Origin: Silene noctiflora | Lineage: Eukaryota > Streptophyta > Magnoliopsida > Caryophyllales > Caryophyllaceae | DNA: 30,756 nucleotides | Direction of reading: 5' to 3' | Assembly: GCA_009801015.1 (NCBI GenBank) | Contig: VHZZ01006761.1 | Coordinates: 43,179 to 73,934, forward strand | Part shown: positions 19,314-29,876 of the stretch, piece by piece | Layout: every line of letters starts with the position of its first letter | Position numbering within the stretch: position 1 is the first letter of the stretch | The notes under the pieces: model-generated | Told to the model about the DNA's origin: nothing | What the model saw: the letters and a program-made list of their open reading frames with translations, nothing else | Database searches by the model: none | Translations under genes and position numbers: made by a program

Positions 19314-20191
19314 AACGATTTTGGAACTTAAAACCAATGAAAAAAATGAACATAGGGCGTATAAATAAAATGAACCCGGGTAGGAGTTGTTTGGAGCTAC
19401 CACAAAAGGTTTGAGAGACATCCTAAAACCGCAAGATTGCCATCATAACCTCGAGCCGGTCACTATGGGGTGTGTCACGGGGATCATTATGTGTGTGTTT
19501 GGATGTGTATGAGTAGAAATGTGTGCGTTTACATGTGGATGAATGAAGTGGATGAGTATATTTATGGTTTGGAGGAATTATAGCATGAATTGGGAGGAAA
19601 TGGTGTGAAGTACTTGATGTGATAGTGTGTGGCATGTTATATGTTGATGGTTCTTATTTTTGTCGTTTTTTGGTTATAGAAATATGTGAATAGGGAGTTT
19701 GACTGCCAGTGGGAATGTGTTGGGAGTTGTTTTTACATGATTCGGCTAAGTGTGGCAGGGTACTCGACCGAGTATCCTGGCATTCGACCGTGTGGGGATG
19801 TCTATGATTTTGGCAGTCACTACTGGTTGTCACCACTCGACCAAGCAGGGTAAGAACTCGATCGAGTGGAGCACACTCAACCAAGTACTTCTGGTACTCA
19901 ACCGAGTACGTTTTATATGATTTGTTGATCAGCTACTAGTTGTTACCACTCGACCAAGCAGAGTAAGGACTCAACCGAGTGGAGTGCACTCGACCGAGTA
20001 TGGTTTTATGTGACATTCTGATCAGCTACTGGATCTGAGCACTCGGCCGAGTAGTTAATACACTCGACTGAGTGGTCAGTACTCGTTCGAGTACTTATGT
20101 GTACTCGACCGAGTACCTCTTTGGCAGATGTGATTTTTATTCTGAACCGTAGGCTATGTGCTTACGTTTGTCTTGGTTTTTGAAGCTCAAA
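19314..20191 (+). other. Leader of element 2, with imperfect tandem repeats
   Basis: This long leader has no gene. It contains about three imperfect copies of a roughly 95-113 bp unit beginning near 19818, 19930 and 20025. Each has a TCAGCTACT- or GTCACTACT-like start and palindromes inside. CCACTCGACCAAGCAG recurs at 19833 and 19946, 113 bp apart. The gag ATG follows at 20192. Confidence 0.6.
19740..20114. promoter_or_regulatory. Leader palindrome array of element 2 (about 14 units)
   Basis: Units start at 19740, 19762, 19782, 19835, 19856, 19875, 19896, 19948, 19969, 19988, 20041, 20062, 20081 and 20103. Groups of three or four at 19-22 bp are separated by gaps of about 52-53 bp. The same gap size occurs in the LTR arrays. 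The array lies downstream of the PBS, so it is transcribed into the element RNA. Confidence 0.7.
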
Positions 20192-20661
20192 ATGTCGCCA
20201 AAAAGATCTGCTGCGTACACTCAGGCTTCCGAGATGAGCCTAGATGAGATTTCTAGGATTATCAAGCAACAAGAGGCACTCACCGAGGCCCTAAAGAACA
20301 TAGGGAAGGGAAAGGAAGTAGTCATGGATGCATCCAAAATGAGCACCACTATTTCCCGCTTCACCCCTACCACCTACGAGGGCACTGACGAGCCCAAATT
20401 GCTCGACAACTGGCATCGAGAGATGAAGAGTGTTTTGGACATTGTTAATTGTCCTGATGACAGGAAGGTGGAGCAGGTTGCGTTTTATCTGAGGGATGAA
20501 GCTGGGGTGTGGTGGCACCGTGAAAGGGAGGCTTCATGTGAGTATTACAAGAGTTTGGGTAATTCCGCGATTCCTCGGGCTGAGTTCAAGAAGGAAATGA
20601 GGAATCATTTTGTCCCAGAGCATATCCGTAGTAAGTTTAGGGCTGAATTTGACGCTTTTGC

Positions 20662-22004
20662 TATAATAAATCAGTTTCTGGTCCTAGGCTACACGGCCGA
20701 GTACGGGATACTCGACCGAGTAGGTTTTTTGGTGGTTATGTCAGGTTTCTGGTTGCTGTGAACTCGAGCGAGTATGTGGGAACTCGATCGAGTGCGTCTG
20801 ACTCGGTCGAGTGTCTTATACTCGACCGAGTGTCCGGTTCGTTTACATTATTTTTTGCAGTTTGATTAAGATAACACGGAAAGCATACATAATCATGTTT
20901 TATCGACTTAAAATCTTTTTATTATCTGCTTAAACACTTTTCACAAAAGAGACAACGACATCACTTCTTCCTTTGCTATCTTCATCATTCCAAGGCTAGG
21001 CTTCTTCGTTTTCGGGGGTTTTCGCATATTTACATCCGTAATCGTTGGGTAAGTCACCAATCATAGTTTTAGGTTGCTTTGTTAAGTTTGGTCAAACCCT
21101 AATTGGGTAGGTTGGGGGTTTTGAGGGTGAATCTCTTTTGTATGACGTAGTATTGATTGGTTGATGGTATCTTAGGTGAGGATTTTGTAGAAGAGGCCTT
21201 CTAGTCTACTTGTTGTGCTTAATGCTTGGATCGCTATTCAGGTCGGGTTTCCCTACTTAGTTGGCTGTTTAATTGGTATACATGTAATGTGATGGTCTTT
21301 TGTGGTTGTTGTATGATTGATATTATTATGTTGGTTATTGGTATTTGTTGTGGGACCATTTTCGGGAGATGGTTCCAACCCCATGTTCGCCTCTTATGGC
21401 GCCCGTCACAAGGGGGGTGTACACATTAATGATCTGGGTTCGCTCGCTGCGATGAGCGGGGATTTTGGTGGTAAGGCTGCGGTCCCTACTAGCGTTGTGG
21501 ATTACTTGTTGCGATGGGTAATTTGGCAGGGCTACACAACTTGGTGTGTAATCGGTTACTGGATGCTATGGAGTTTGGAGGTTGATTGTTAAAGTTTACT
21601 TTACTTGGTTTATTGTTTTGTTATGGTTGTGTTATATTGATTATATAGTTGGCTGATCCCGTTTTATATTTTCAAAATTGTGGTGATCCATTCAGGGATG
21701 GTGAACAGTTGACTTAGCAGGTTATGGCGTTGATGTAGCTTGCGGGGATTGGACAGGGCTGAGTCACCACCAGTTTTGTAGTCTAGCTTCCGCCGAATAG
21801 TTATCACTTTATGTTTGGTTTACCTTTCGGAGTTTGAGATTGTATTTTCTTTTAGGACTTTTAATTCTTTACTTAAAATTATTTATTTAAAATTGTTTCA
21901 TTATGGTTACTATGACGCGTACTACCTCGGGAAACCGAGATGGTAACACCTTCGTACATTGGGGTAGGCCTTGTTAAGGTACCTTGGTGTATGGAGGTGT
22001 TACA
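20662..22004 (+). repeat. Solo LTR D (chromovirus) inside gag of element 2
   Basis: The 1343-bp LTR runs TATAATAAATCAG...GAGGTGTTACA and is flanked by TTTGC (20657-20661, 22005-22009). Its start and length resemble the element 2 LTR (1338 bp), so it is a later insertion of the same subfamily, reduced to one LTR. The frame 21317-21592 in it is chance. Confidence 0.92.
20691..20831. promoter_or_regulatory. Palindrome array, solo LTR D (6 units)
   Basis: Units start at 20691, 20710, 20762, 20782, 20801 and 20820. The 52-bp gap between the second and third units is the same as in the element 2 LTRs. The units at 20710, 20801 and 20820 are exact. Confidence 0.75.
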
Positions 22005-22508
22005 TTTGCTATGACCGATAGTATGACCGTGGCTAAGTACTATCACAAGTTCAATGAACTGTCGCGCTATGTGGAGGACATGGAGCTGAGTCAACTGAGT
22101 TTAACTCTCCGTTTTGAGAAGGGGTTATCGCTGAGGGTTTTGGAGAGGCTACCTGCTAAGGTAATCTCTAACCTAGATGAATGTTACGAGAGAGCAGGAC
22201 ATGCTGAGAGGTTGGTTGACATGGCCAAGGATAAAGGAGGTGAAAAAAGAAAGGTTGAGAGTAAGAGTGGTATCCAGTCAAGCTTTAAGCGTGGTAATCA
22301 CAAACAGGCTAGAGCTTATTCTAGTGGGTCTGGTTTCAGTGGGGGATCTCGTTTTGGGGTAAGAGGAGGTCGAAGCTCTAGTGATAACTCTACCTTGCAT
22401 TGCTTCAACTATGACAGGATATGCCACAAGCGATTTGAGTGTAAGAGTGCTGGGGGAGGAGGCTTCTCGCGATCTTATCACGGGAACTATTCGCAGGCTC
22501 CGAGTTAG

Positions 22509-25500
22509 AGTATGGCGAGTAATAGGCCAGCTGGGTCATGGAACAGTCAGGGTGGTCAGAGCAACAACAACAACGGTGGCTATAACCGCAACAATGGTGG
22601 AGCATATTAGTGCCCGAATAACAGTGTGAACCAGAATTCAGCGACCTAGCCTACTACATCGGCGACTACAGTGCAAGGAGGGGGTCAGAAGAATAGTGGT
22701 AAACTGTTTATGATTGGTAAACAGGCGGTAGAGGAGGATGTGCAAGTCGTAATGGGTACTTTTCTTGTTAATCATAAACAAAATTTTATTTTGTTTGATT
22801 TGGGGGCTACCCATTCTTTTGTGTCTAGAGGTCATTCTTTAGAAATGGGTTTGGGGGAGTTTGAGTTGGTAAAAGATAATGTGTTTATTCCTTTAGAGGA
22901 GTCAGTGTCATGTCATAAGTTGTATAAAGGGGCGTCTATGGTGGTTGAGCAAGTAGACTTATCAGTTAACTTACTCGAGTTCCCTATGGATGGATTTAAG
23001 GTCATAGTCGGGATGAATTGGTTGGGTAAGTATGAGGCTAAGATAGACTGTCGTCATAAAAAGGTGTCTTTGAAGGGTCCTATGGGAATTAGAGTGTCAT
23101 ATCGAGGGTCCATGGTAAAACCCAAGGTAAAGATGATTGCATTTATGACTTTAAAGTCATATTTTATGAAGAGATGTCCTATGATCCTTTGCCACGTAAG
23201 GGATACTCATTTGGAGGAGCCATCAGCAGCAGAGATACCGGTTGTGGGAGAGTTCGAGGATGTCTTTCCAGAGGAGATACCAGGGTTACCTCCTAAGAGG
23301 GACATTGACTTCATTTTAGAGCTTAAACCAGGGACGAGATCTATATCTAAGGCTCCGTACCGCATGGGACTAGAGGAGCTGGAAGAGTTGAAGAAACAAC
23401 TGAATGAGTTGTTAGAAAAGGGATATATTCGACCTAGTGTATCGCCTTGGGGTGCGCCAGTGTTATTCGTGAAAAAGAAAGATGGTAGTATGAGGTTGTG
23501 CATCGACTACAGAGAACAAAACCATGTTACCGTGAAGAATAGGTACTCTTTACCGAGGATTGATGATCTTTTTAACCAGTTGAGTGGAGCCGGGTATTTT
23601 CCAAGATTGATCTGAGATCGGGATATTACCAGTTGAGGATTGTAGATGAAGATATCCCTAAGACAACATTTGGTCACGATATGGACATTATGAGTATGTG
23701 GTGGGTGATACCTTTTGGGTTGACAAATGCGCTAACAGTGTTTATGGATCTTATAAACCGGGTCTTCAGTCCGTTTTTAGATAGATTCGTGGTGGTTTTC
23801 ATTGATGATATCCTAGTCTATTCCAAGACTAAGAAAGAGCATGAGGAGCATTTGAGGTTGGTTTTGCAAACTGACAACCAACTATATGCAAAGTTGTCCA
23901 AATGTGAGTTCTGGTTGGAGAAGTTGGCTTTTCTAGGTCATGTGATTTCCAAGGATGGTGTAGCTGTGGATCCTGGTAAGATCGAGGCAGTGTCAAATTG
24001 GGAAGCACCGAAGAATGTTGTTGAGATTCTAATTTTCTTGGGTTTGGCTAGGTACTACAGGAGGTTCGTGAAAGATTTTTCCAAGATTGCTAGGCCTATG
24101 ACAACTATAATGAGGAAAGAGACTATATTTCGACGAGATGAGAGTTGTGAGATGGCGTTCCAAACCTTAAAGGAACGTTTGACTACAGCTCCCATCCTAG
24201 CTTTTCCAAGGAGGAGTGAGAAATTCGAAGTTCATACCGATGCTTCGAAGAATGGATTGGGGTGTGTCTTGATGCAAAATGGGAAAGTCATTTCCTATGC
24301 TTCGAGGCAATTAAAGCCATATGAAGAGAACTATCCTACCCATGATTTGGAGTTGGGTGCGGTTATATTTGCTCTAAAGAATTGGAGGCACTATCTTTAT
24401 GGGGCGACCTTTAAGGCGTTTTCAGATCATAAGAGTTTAAAGTACATCTACACTCAAAAGGAGCTGAATATGCGTCAGAGGGGGTGGATGAAGCTGATTG
24501 GTGACTATGATATGGAGATTATCTATCATGAGGGGAAAACTAATGTAGTTACAGATGCCTTGTGTAGAAAGAGTGTGCATTCATTGTGCACTGCCATGTC
24601 ATTGATGAAATTGAAAGAGGAGATGACTAAGATGGGGATCCATATGATTCGCAAGGGAGATCCCATTGGGGATTTGACTATCGAGCCCGAACATTATCAT
24701 GACATCAAAGGGAAACAGAAGCTTGATCCCAAGATTCAAGAGTGAAAAACAAATGTAGGGAAGAGTACTCTTTCGATATTTTGGATCCATGCAGATGGGA
24801 GGGCCGATTTGATGAAAGGTGGTGTATACCTAACGATGCTGAGTTGAAGAAACTAATTATGACGGAGGCTCATTGCATTCCTTATTCGGTACATCCGAGA
24901 GGTGACAAACTCTATAAAGACTTGAAGAAGACATTTTGGTGGCTCGGAATGAAGAAGGAAGTAGCTAAAGTTGTGGTTAGGTGTTTCACTTGCCAGAGAG
25001 TCAAAGGTGAGCAGCGGAGACCACAAGGTAAGATTCAGTCACTTGAGGTGCCTGGCTGAAAATGGGAATCGGTTTCTATGGATTTCATTGTGGGGTTACC
25101 GAGAACTCATCAGGATAATAACATGATTTGGGTAATTGTCGATCGTCGGACAAAGTTAGCTCATTTTATTCCAATGAACTCAGCGAAGGAAATTGAGCTA
25201 GAAATTTATAGGACCATATGAGATTTTGGATCGATAGGTGAGGTAGCTTATCGGCTAGCTTTGCCACTAGCTCTTAATCGGGTGCATAATGTGTTTTATG
25301 TGTCACAACTTCGAAAGTATGTGAGTGATCCATCTCATGTGCTTGAGGTGGAAAATATTCAGCTCAATGAAGCACTTACTTATGTGGAAGTATCAAAGGA
25401 GATATTAGATCGTAAGAACAAGGAACGGCGAAACCATCTTGCTTAAGGCGTTATGGTCTAACCACAATGTGGAAGAAGCTACATGGGAGCCGGAAGAGGC

Positions 25501-25530
25501 AATGAGAGAGCGTTATCACATCTCTTCGAT
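22509..25530 (+). pseudogene. pol of element 2: protease, reverse transcriptase, RNase H, partial integrase
   Basis: Stops at 22608 and 22647 precede the protease, whose active site reads DLGA (TTG at 22800) instead of D-S/T-GA. Reverse transcriptase starts near 23240 ([14 protein letters not shown]). It has [20 protein letters not shown], a one-base loss in the T run at 23597-23600, and then an intact FIDD box (23798-23809). RNase H keeps TDAS (about 24236), DLELGA, SDHKSL and a TDAL end. A TGA at 24743 and a frameshift near 24800 precede integrase. Its HHCC zinc site is intact (His 24871 and 24892, Cys 24982 and 24991), as is the first catalytic Asp (25081). After HFIPM the remaining core is deleted at about 25180-25203, joining to IGPYEIL and the C-terminal part (VHNVFYVSQLRKYVSDPSHV). 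A broken chromodomain-like end follows (EEATWEPEEAMRERY). Confidence 0.93.
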
Positions 25531-25571
25531 CTGGTATGTTTGGTTACGGGGTCGTAATCTTTGTCTTTTAA

Positions 25572-25591
25572 GGGGGGGGGGGGGGGGGGGG
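25572..25591 (+). repeat. Run of 20 G in the element 2 3' region
   Basis: Twenty consecutive G follow CTTTTAA and precede TAGGAGATGATCCC. The position matches the vestigial polypurine tract of element 1 (about 10990-11008). It may be a second polypurine tract whose G run has grown; the exact length could be a sequencing error. Confidence 0.7.
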
Positions 25592-25780
25592 TAGGAGATG
25601 ATCCCATGTGTTTTTGGGTAGTTTTGAGGCCAGTTTTGGTTATGTTTTGAATTGCGTGGTCATAATTTGGTTATGTTTGGGGTATGGTTGGTGCCTATTT
25701 CGAGTTGTTTGGCTAGTAGTTTAGTTTATGCATGTTTGTACAGTTATGGGTGTGAACTTTGGGGACGAATTTCACTTTTA

Positions 25781-25792
25781 AGAAGGGAAGAC
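25781..25792 (+). other. Polypurine tract of element 2
   Basis: AGAAGGGAAGAC immediately precedes the 3' LTR. It is preceded by GAACTTTGGGGACGAA, the usual chromovirus sequence at this point. Confidence 0.8.
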
Positions 25793-25822
25793 TGTAGTAG
25801 CACTGATTTCTGAGTATAGTGA

Positions 25823-25966
25823 ACTCGATCGAGGAGGCTGTACTCGACCAAGTAAGTCATCGAGTGTTCTGAGGCAGACTACTGCCTGTGTACACTCGAC
25901 CGAGTATGCGAGGCACTCGGTCGAGTAGGATGTACTCGGTCGAGTATGTCATGTACTCTACCGAGT
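25823..25966. promoter_or_regulatory. Palindrome array, 3' LTR of element 2 (6 units)
   Basis: Units start at 25823, 25842, 25894, 25915, 25934 and 25955. The units at 25894, 25915 and 25934 are exact, in mixed orientation. The array ends 52 bp before the TATA box at 26019. Confidence 0.78.
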
Positions 25967-26018
25967 GCCCGGTCTGACGAGTCGTTTTTCCGCGGTTTGA
26001 TTAGAGTGATGAAGGGGT

Positions 26019-26028
26019 TATATATATT
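26019..26028 (+). promoter_or_regulatory. TATA box, 3' LTR of element 2
   Basis: TATATATATT, 226 bp into the LTR, at the same place as in the 5' LTR. Confidence 0.6.
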
Positions 26029-27447
26029 TTGAGAATCATTTCGTTAATCAGTTTCTAAACCTTAAACATTTCTCTAAACACTCCATAATCACTCTAATTA
26101 TCAAGCAAGCAAGACCTAGATTTCGGTTGTCGGATTCCGTGTTCTTGTGTCAATCGATTTGTAAGTATTGGTTTCGTTTATTTTGCAATTTTTTTACATT
26201 TGTTGGAACTCTAAGTTGGGTTAATATTGGGGATAATTAGTTGATTAGTGATGGATTGTGATGTGGTATTAAGTGATTATCTTTGTTAAGTGACGGTTTC
26301 GTAGAGGAGCAGTTCTAACTTTGTTGTTGTGTTGAATTGCAGAATTTGCGAATAAGGTAGGGTTTCCCTACTCAGTTATCTGTATGGTTATTATAAGTTA
26401 ATTGGTAATGCGAGTTATCTTGATGTGGATTATCGTGGCACTTGGTATTGGTGAAATTGTCGGTAATGATTATGGAGCCATTATCGGGAGATGGTCTTCA
26501 CCCCCATGTTCGCCCCTAGTGGCTCTTGTCACAAGGGGGATGTGCACATGAATGATCTGGGTTCGCTCGTTGCGATGAGCAGGGCTTAGGTGGCAAGACT
26601 GCGGTCTAGCACTGGCGGTGTGGGTACCTATTGCAATGGGTAACCAGGCAGGTCTGGCCGCGGTCCAGAAATTTGTATTTGAAGGATAAGACTTGTTTAT
26701 TGCAGGATTGTTTTGTATTGATTGTTGTTTCGTAGCGCTTGATTGATTATACAGTTAACTGACCCTTTTACGTTTTCAAAACCTACGATGATCCATTGGG
26801 GAATGGTGAGCAGAAGTTTAGCAGGTTGGTTATTTAGCTTACATGAAGGTTTGGATGGGAAGCTTGCGAGACGATTATCTATTAGCTTCCGTCGAGTATT
26901 TATCTTCCGCTTAGTCTTACACTTTGTAGTCTTTTGGTTTTATGGTTGTATTTCCTTTGGATTTAGTATTTTTGTTATCTTGGTTTGTAATCTACTAAAC
27001 TTCTATTTACCTTATTTAAACGTTCTTTTATGGTCTATTTGATTTACTTACCTCGAGCAACTGAGATGGTAGCACCTCCATTCGCTAAGGTAGACCTTGG
27101 TAAAGCACTTTGGTAGATGGGGGTGTTACAACTACTACTACAACAAGACCTAGAACATCCTAATTGATAGATTACACTAATTGAGTCACCAAATTACCCA
27201 AATCCCCAATTACAACATCCAATTAACAATTCTCCCAATTTCCCCCAATTTCTAGGGTTACAACAACAATTAATTGAATAAAAAACATGAATAATAACTT
27301 ACAAAGGAAAATTGACAAGAAAGGATTAATCTTGGTGCACAAATCTCCAAATCCTAGCCTAGTCTTCTTTATTAGGGTATTAGGTAAGTTCTAGAGAGGG
27401 TTTGAGAGGTTTAGGGTTCATAAAGAGAGAGAAACACTGTTCACGAG

Positions 27448-27455
27448 TATATATA
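27448..27455 (-). promoter_or_regulatory. TATA box, right LTR of element 3
   Basis: TATATATA reads on the minus strand within CCTATATATAC. The nearest palindrome starts 55 bp upstream in that direction (27511), the same distance as in element 2. Confidence 0.55.
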
Positions 27456-27510
27456 GGACTCTCCCAAAAACACAGAACCGGATCCCGCATTTCTGGGCCT
27501 GAACCAGAGT

Positions 27511-27687
27511 ACTCGACCGAGTACTCCGGAGCACTCGGTCGAGTGTACTGCACTCGGTCAAGTAAACCAGCTACTCGGTCGAGTGACACCTAGTCAGAAT
27601 CTGAGTTAAACCCTGAATGCACTCAGTCATCTCTTCTCGGTAAAGTTAGTGCTACTCGGTCGATTACTCTGCTTTACTCGGCCGAGT
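27511..27687. promoter_or_regulatory. Palindrome array, right LTR of element 3 (about 6 units)
   Basis: Units start at 27511, 27533, 27552, 27573, 27654 and 27676 (spacings 22, 19, 21, a gap, 22). The units at 27511, 27533 and 27573 are exact. A degenerate unit lies at 27621. Confidence 0.75.
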
Positions 27688-27714
27688 GCACAACTAGAAA
27701 TCAGGGGTATTACA

Positions 27715-27882
27715 GTAGCGCTTGCCATCACTGACCGACTATCTCAAGACCCACGAGCAGACCCTCCACTGCAGTGGTGACCGCACACAACACCTTTGTA
27801 ATACCACTCATTTTCAAAGAAATTATTTTATATTTTCTAAACTCTAACTTCGGGGACAAATTTCATTTTAAGAGGGGAAGAT
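27715..27882 (+). mobile_element. 3' internal remnant and polypurine tract of gypsy element 4
   Basis: AACTTCGGGGACAAATTTCA at about 27846 and TTTTAAGAGGGGAAGAT form the pre-LTR sequence and polypurine tract of a chromovirus-like element. About 130 bp upstream of it remain, without a readable domain. The rest of this element was lost, or lies left of element 3. Confidence 0.65.
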
Positions 27883-29503
27883 TGAAATACCCCAAATAAT
27901 ATTTGGTATTTTATATTTCTCTATTCTTTTTAGATTTTCAGATTTCATAAAAGTGTCTTTAATTTTGTAAAGCCTTATTTTATGATCTTTCCTTTTATTA
28001 AAAGAAAAAAGAAAAAAAGAAAAAACTTTTATTTACCATAAAATATATTGATGGCCGGTTCTCTTAACACTTAGGAAAGCTTGGCTTTATAAATCTTTAC
28101 CCTTACCTTTCTTTACAAAACCCTACGCCGTTTTTAGCTCCTTGTAAACTTGCTTTCTAAAATCACCACCATTCATAATATGGTGTATCTTGGTCAATAA
28201 ATTCCCATTAGTTATATTAATGCTTAGTGCCTCCTAATTTATTATCCCAAGTCAACTTCCATACTAGTTTTCGTTGCTGTCGACACTCCGATTTCATAAT
28301 CCTTGTTTTATTGGTTTGCCGGAGTACCTTTCTTGTTTAGTGATTTTTGGTTGATTTTATAATACGAGGTAACACGATTCTACCGATTCTATTATAGTTA
28401 CTATTGTTCGGGGTTGTATGCTTTATGCGCTAATTGTTGCCGAATTTGTGTTATGTGCTTAAAATTATATAAGGGATGACTTTTTATGATTATTGTTTAA
28501 TAATATTATACTTATAGTATTCTTTATTGTTAAATTGATTTTCTTGTGTGAGATGGGTAAGCTATATAGGGATTAGTCAAAGATTATAGTTGTACATGAT
28601 TGTAATTGGTGCTGTTTTAACGTCTTGGTATGGAAGGAGTTATTTGTTTTTGGAATGGATAGTGGCTGATGGTCTTGTGGCTTCATCAACTAGGATTGAA
28701 CATTAATTTGATGATTAGATGCAAAATTCGTACGGAGTATTATATTTGATATATAAGGATGAGTAGTGTTTTCATATTTTGCTCCTAAATTGAGAATTAT
28801 AATCGTTGATTGGCGTTGAGGCTTGGCTAATGAGGTGTGGAATAAGATCTATATTTTGTATTTAAATTGTCGATTTCTTTGACCTTCGACTCGTGGGTGA
28901 GTAGCTTAGAGTTTTACTCTAAGTGTTGAGCACGGTTCTTTGAACCTTTGACGATATTGATATTGAAATTGAGATGGATATTGGTTACTGTTATTGAGTT
29001 ATAGGGCCTATGTGCCAAGTTATGTTTACGGTCTAGTATGAACATTGTTATTAAGTTATATGTTTTGCGTTTGAAATTGATATTGAGATGGAAATATTGT
29101 TTTGCGGTCTTACCGCCAGTTCACTCACCCCTTGTCCTGGTCTTAGAGTCGACGATGAGAATACGATACTTGGTTACCTTGGAGTATTATATTATGAGAC
29201 GGTGTAGTGAATAAGATGGAGGAATGAAATAAGAGTTGTATTAGAGGAATACAGTGGAGTAAGTTTGAGGTTGTGATAAGTTACCGGGGAGTATTCTCTG
29301 TGTTTATTTTTATTTTTACGTGTGTATGTTTCCACACCATGACCAAAAATTATCCTGCATATATTGAGGTATTATCTGTTAATCAGCTCCCCGGCTGATG
29401 TGTTTTCTTCATTCTGGGTTACTCGTCATAGAGGTAGTTCCTTTCTGTCTTCTGGTTTTATTAACAGGTTACTTCCGCTTCAATTCAAAAGGATTTTATT
29501 TCA
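27883..29503 (+). repeat. 3' LTR of gypsy element 4
   Basis: The LTR starts TGAAATACCCC right after the polypurine tract. A TATA box is at 28088. TTTTATTTCA at 29494-29503 mirrors the start, so I place the end there; a second TATATTTCA at 29547-29555 is an alternative. It contains an A/G-rich stretch at 28000-28026. It has no ACTCG palindrome array, unlike the other chromovirus LTRs here. No gene is visible. Confidence 0.6.
28088..28093 (+). promoter_or_regulatory. TATA box of the element 4 LTR
   Basis: TATAAA within GGCTTTATAAATC, about 205 bp into the LTR. Confidence 0.45.
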
Positions 29504-29876
29504 GGTCAAGATTTTGTTAAAAGTTTTGTAAAAGTTTGTTTTATTTTATATTTCATTGTGTAAAAGAAATTTTGCAATAAGGGCATGTTTGGCAACTGAG
29601 ATTTGGAAATGAATTGTAGAATTGGGCCAATTTTACTGTTTGGCTACCTACAAAATTTGGAAATGGAATTGACCAAATCCAGTCAAATTCCAACTTGGAA
29701 TAAAAAACGACCCACTCAAATCCCTTCTATTGGGTAGTCATTTCCTTTCCTCATTTGTCTCCATTACTCGACATCTCTTTTCACAACCATGGAGAACCCT
29801 CAAAAACCCTAGTTTCACAAACTTTGGCCAACAATCAATCAATCGATATCGCAACTTCTCTTGATTCTTCACCACG

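Larger units (their letters stand above)
20192..22506 (+). pseudogene. gag of element 2 (capsid and zinc knuckle), split by solo LTR D
   Basis: Gag forms the particle that packages element RNA. The ATG at 20192 (MSPKRSAAYTQASEM) is preferred to the frame start at 20156 because it gives the usual Tekay-type N-terminus. Capsid sequence follows (FTPTTYEGTDEPKLLDNW, then AEFKKEMRNHFVPEHIRSKF). Solo LTR D enters at 20661. The gene resumes at 22010 (MTDSMTVAKYYHKFNELSRY) in a frame that joins without loss. A basic, glycine-rich tail leads to the zinc knuckle, CFNYDRICHKRFEC: the second cysteine is tyrosine (TAT at 22410), so zinc binding is probably lost. A TAG at 22506 ends the frame; related elements continue into protease. 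Confidence 0.9.
18260..27130 (+). mobile_element. Element 2: Tekay-like chromovirus, complete but inactive
   Basis: The element is bounded by the duplication ACTAC (18255-18259, 27131-27135). It has both LTRs, a PBS, gag, protease, reverse transcriptase, RNase H, part of integrase with a chromodomain-like end, and a polypurine tract. Order and sequence fit Ty3/gypsy chromoviruses of the Tekay/Del lineage. It is inactive: gag is split by a solo LTR, gag-pol has several stops and frameshifts, and most of the integrase core is deleted. Its LTR U3, PBS, leader start and 3' end resemble element 1, for which an intact relative could have supplied the enzymes. Confidence 0.92.
25793..27130 (+). repeat. 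3' LTR of element 2
   Basis: The 1338-bp LTR runs TGTAGTAGCACTG...GGGGTGTTACA and is followed by ACTAC. It retains the segment (about 26612-26910) lost from the 5' LTR. A PBS-like sequence does not follow, as expected for a 3' LTR. Confidence 0.92.
17873..27714 (-). repeat. Right (5') LTR of element 3, split by element 2
   Basis: The LTR runs from TTTAACACTC at 17873 to GGGGTATTACA at 27714 on the plus strand and reads in reverse. Element 2 sits inside, with ACTAC at 18255-18259 and 27131-27135. Without it the LTR is 966 bp. U3, at the right, holds a TATA box and a palindrome array (27511-27687). It is shorter and more diverged than the LTRs of elements 1 and 2. Removing element 2 also explains the apparently orphan AT-rich sequence at 27136-27440. 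Confidence 0.78.

Noticed and set aside
22278..22629. Overlapping frames on both strands in the gag tail of element 2
   Set aside because: Shadows of the glycine/arginine-rich gag tail.
1802..27687. Regularly spaced short repeats as a CRISPR array
   Set aside because: Units are 12 bp and palindromic with 7-10 bp between them, in both orientations, inside plant LTRs. No cas genes and no spacer-like sequences.
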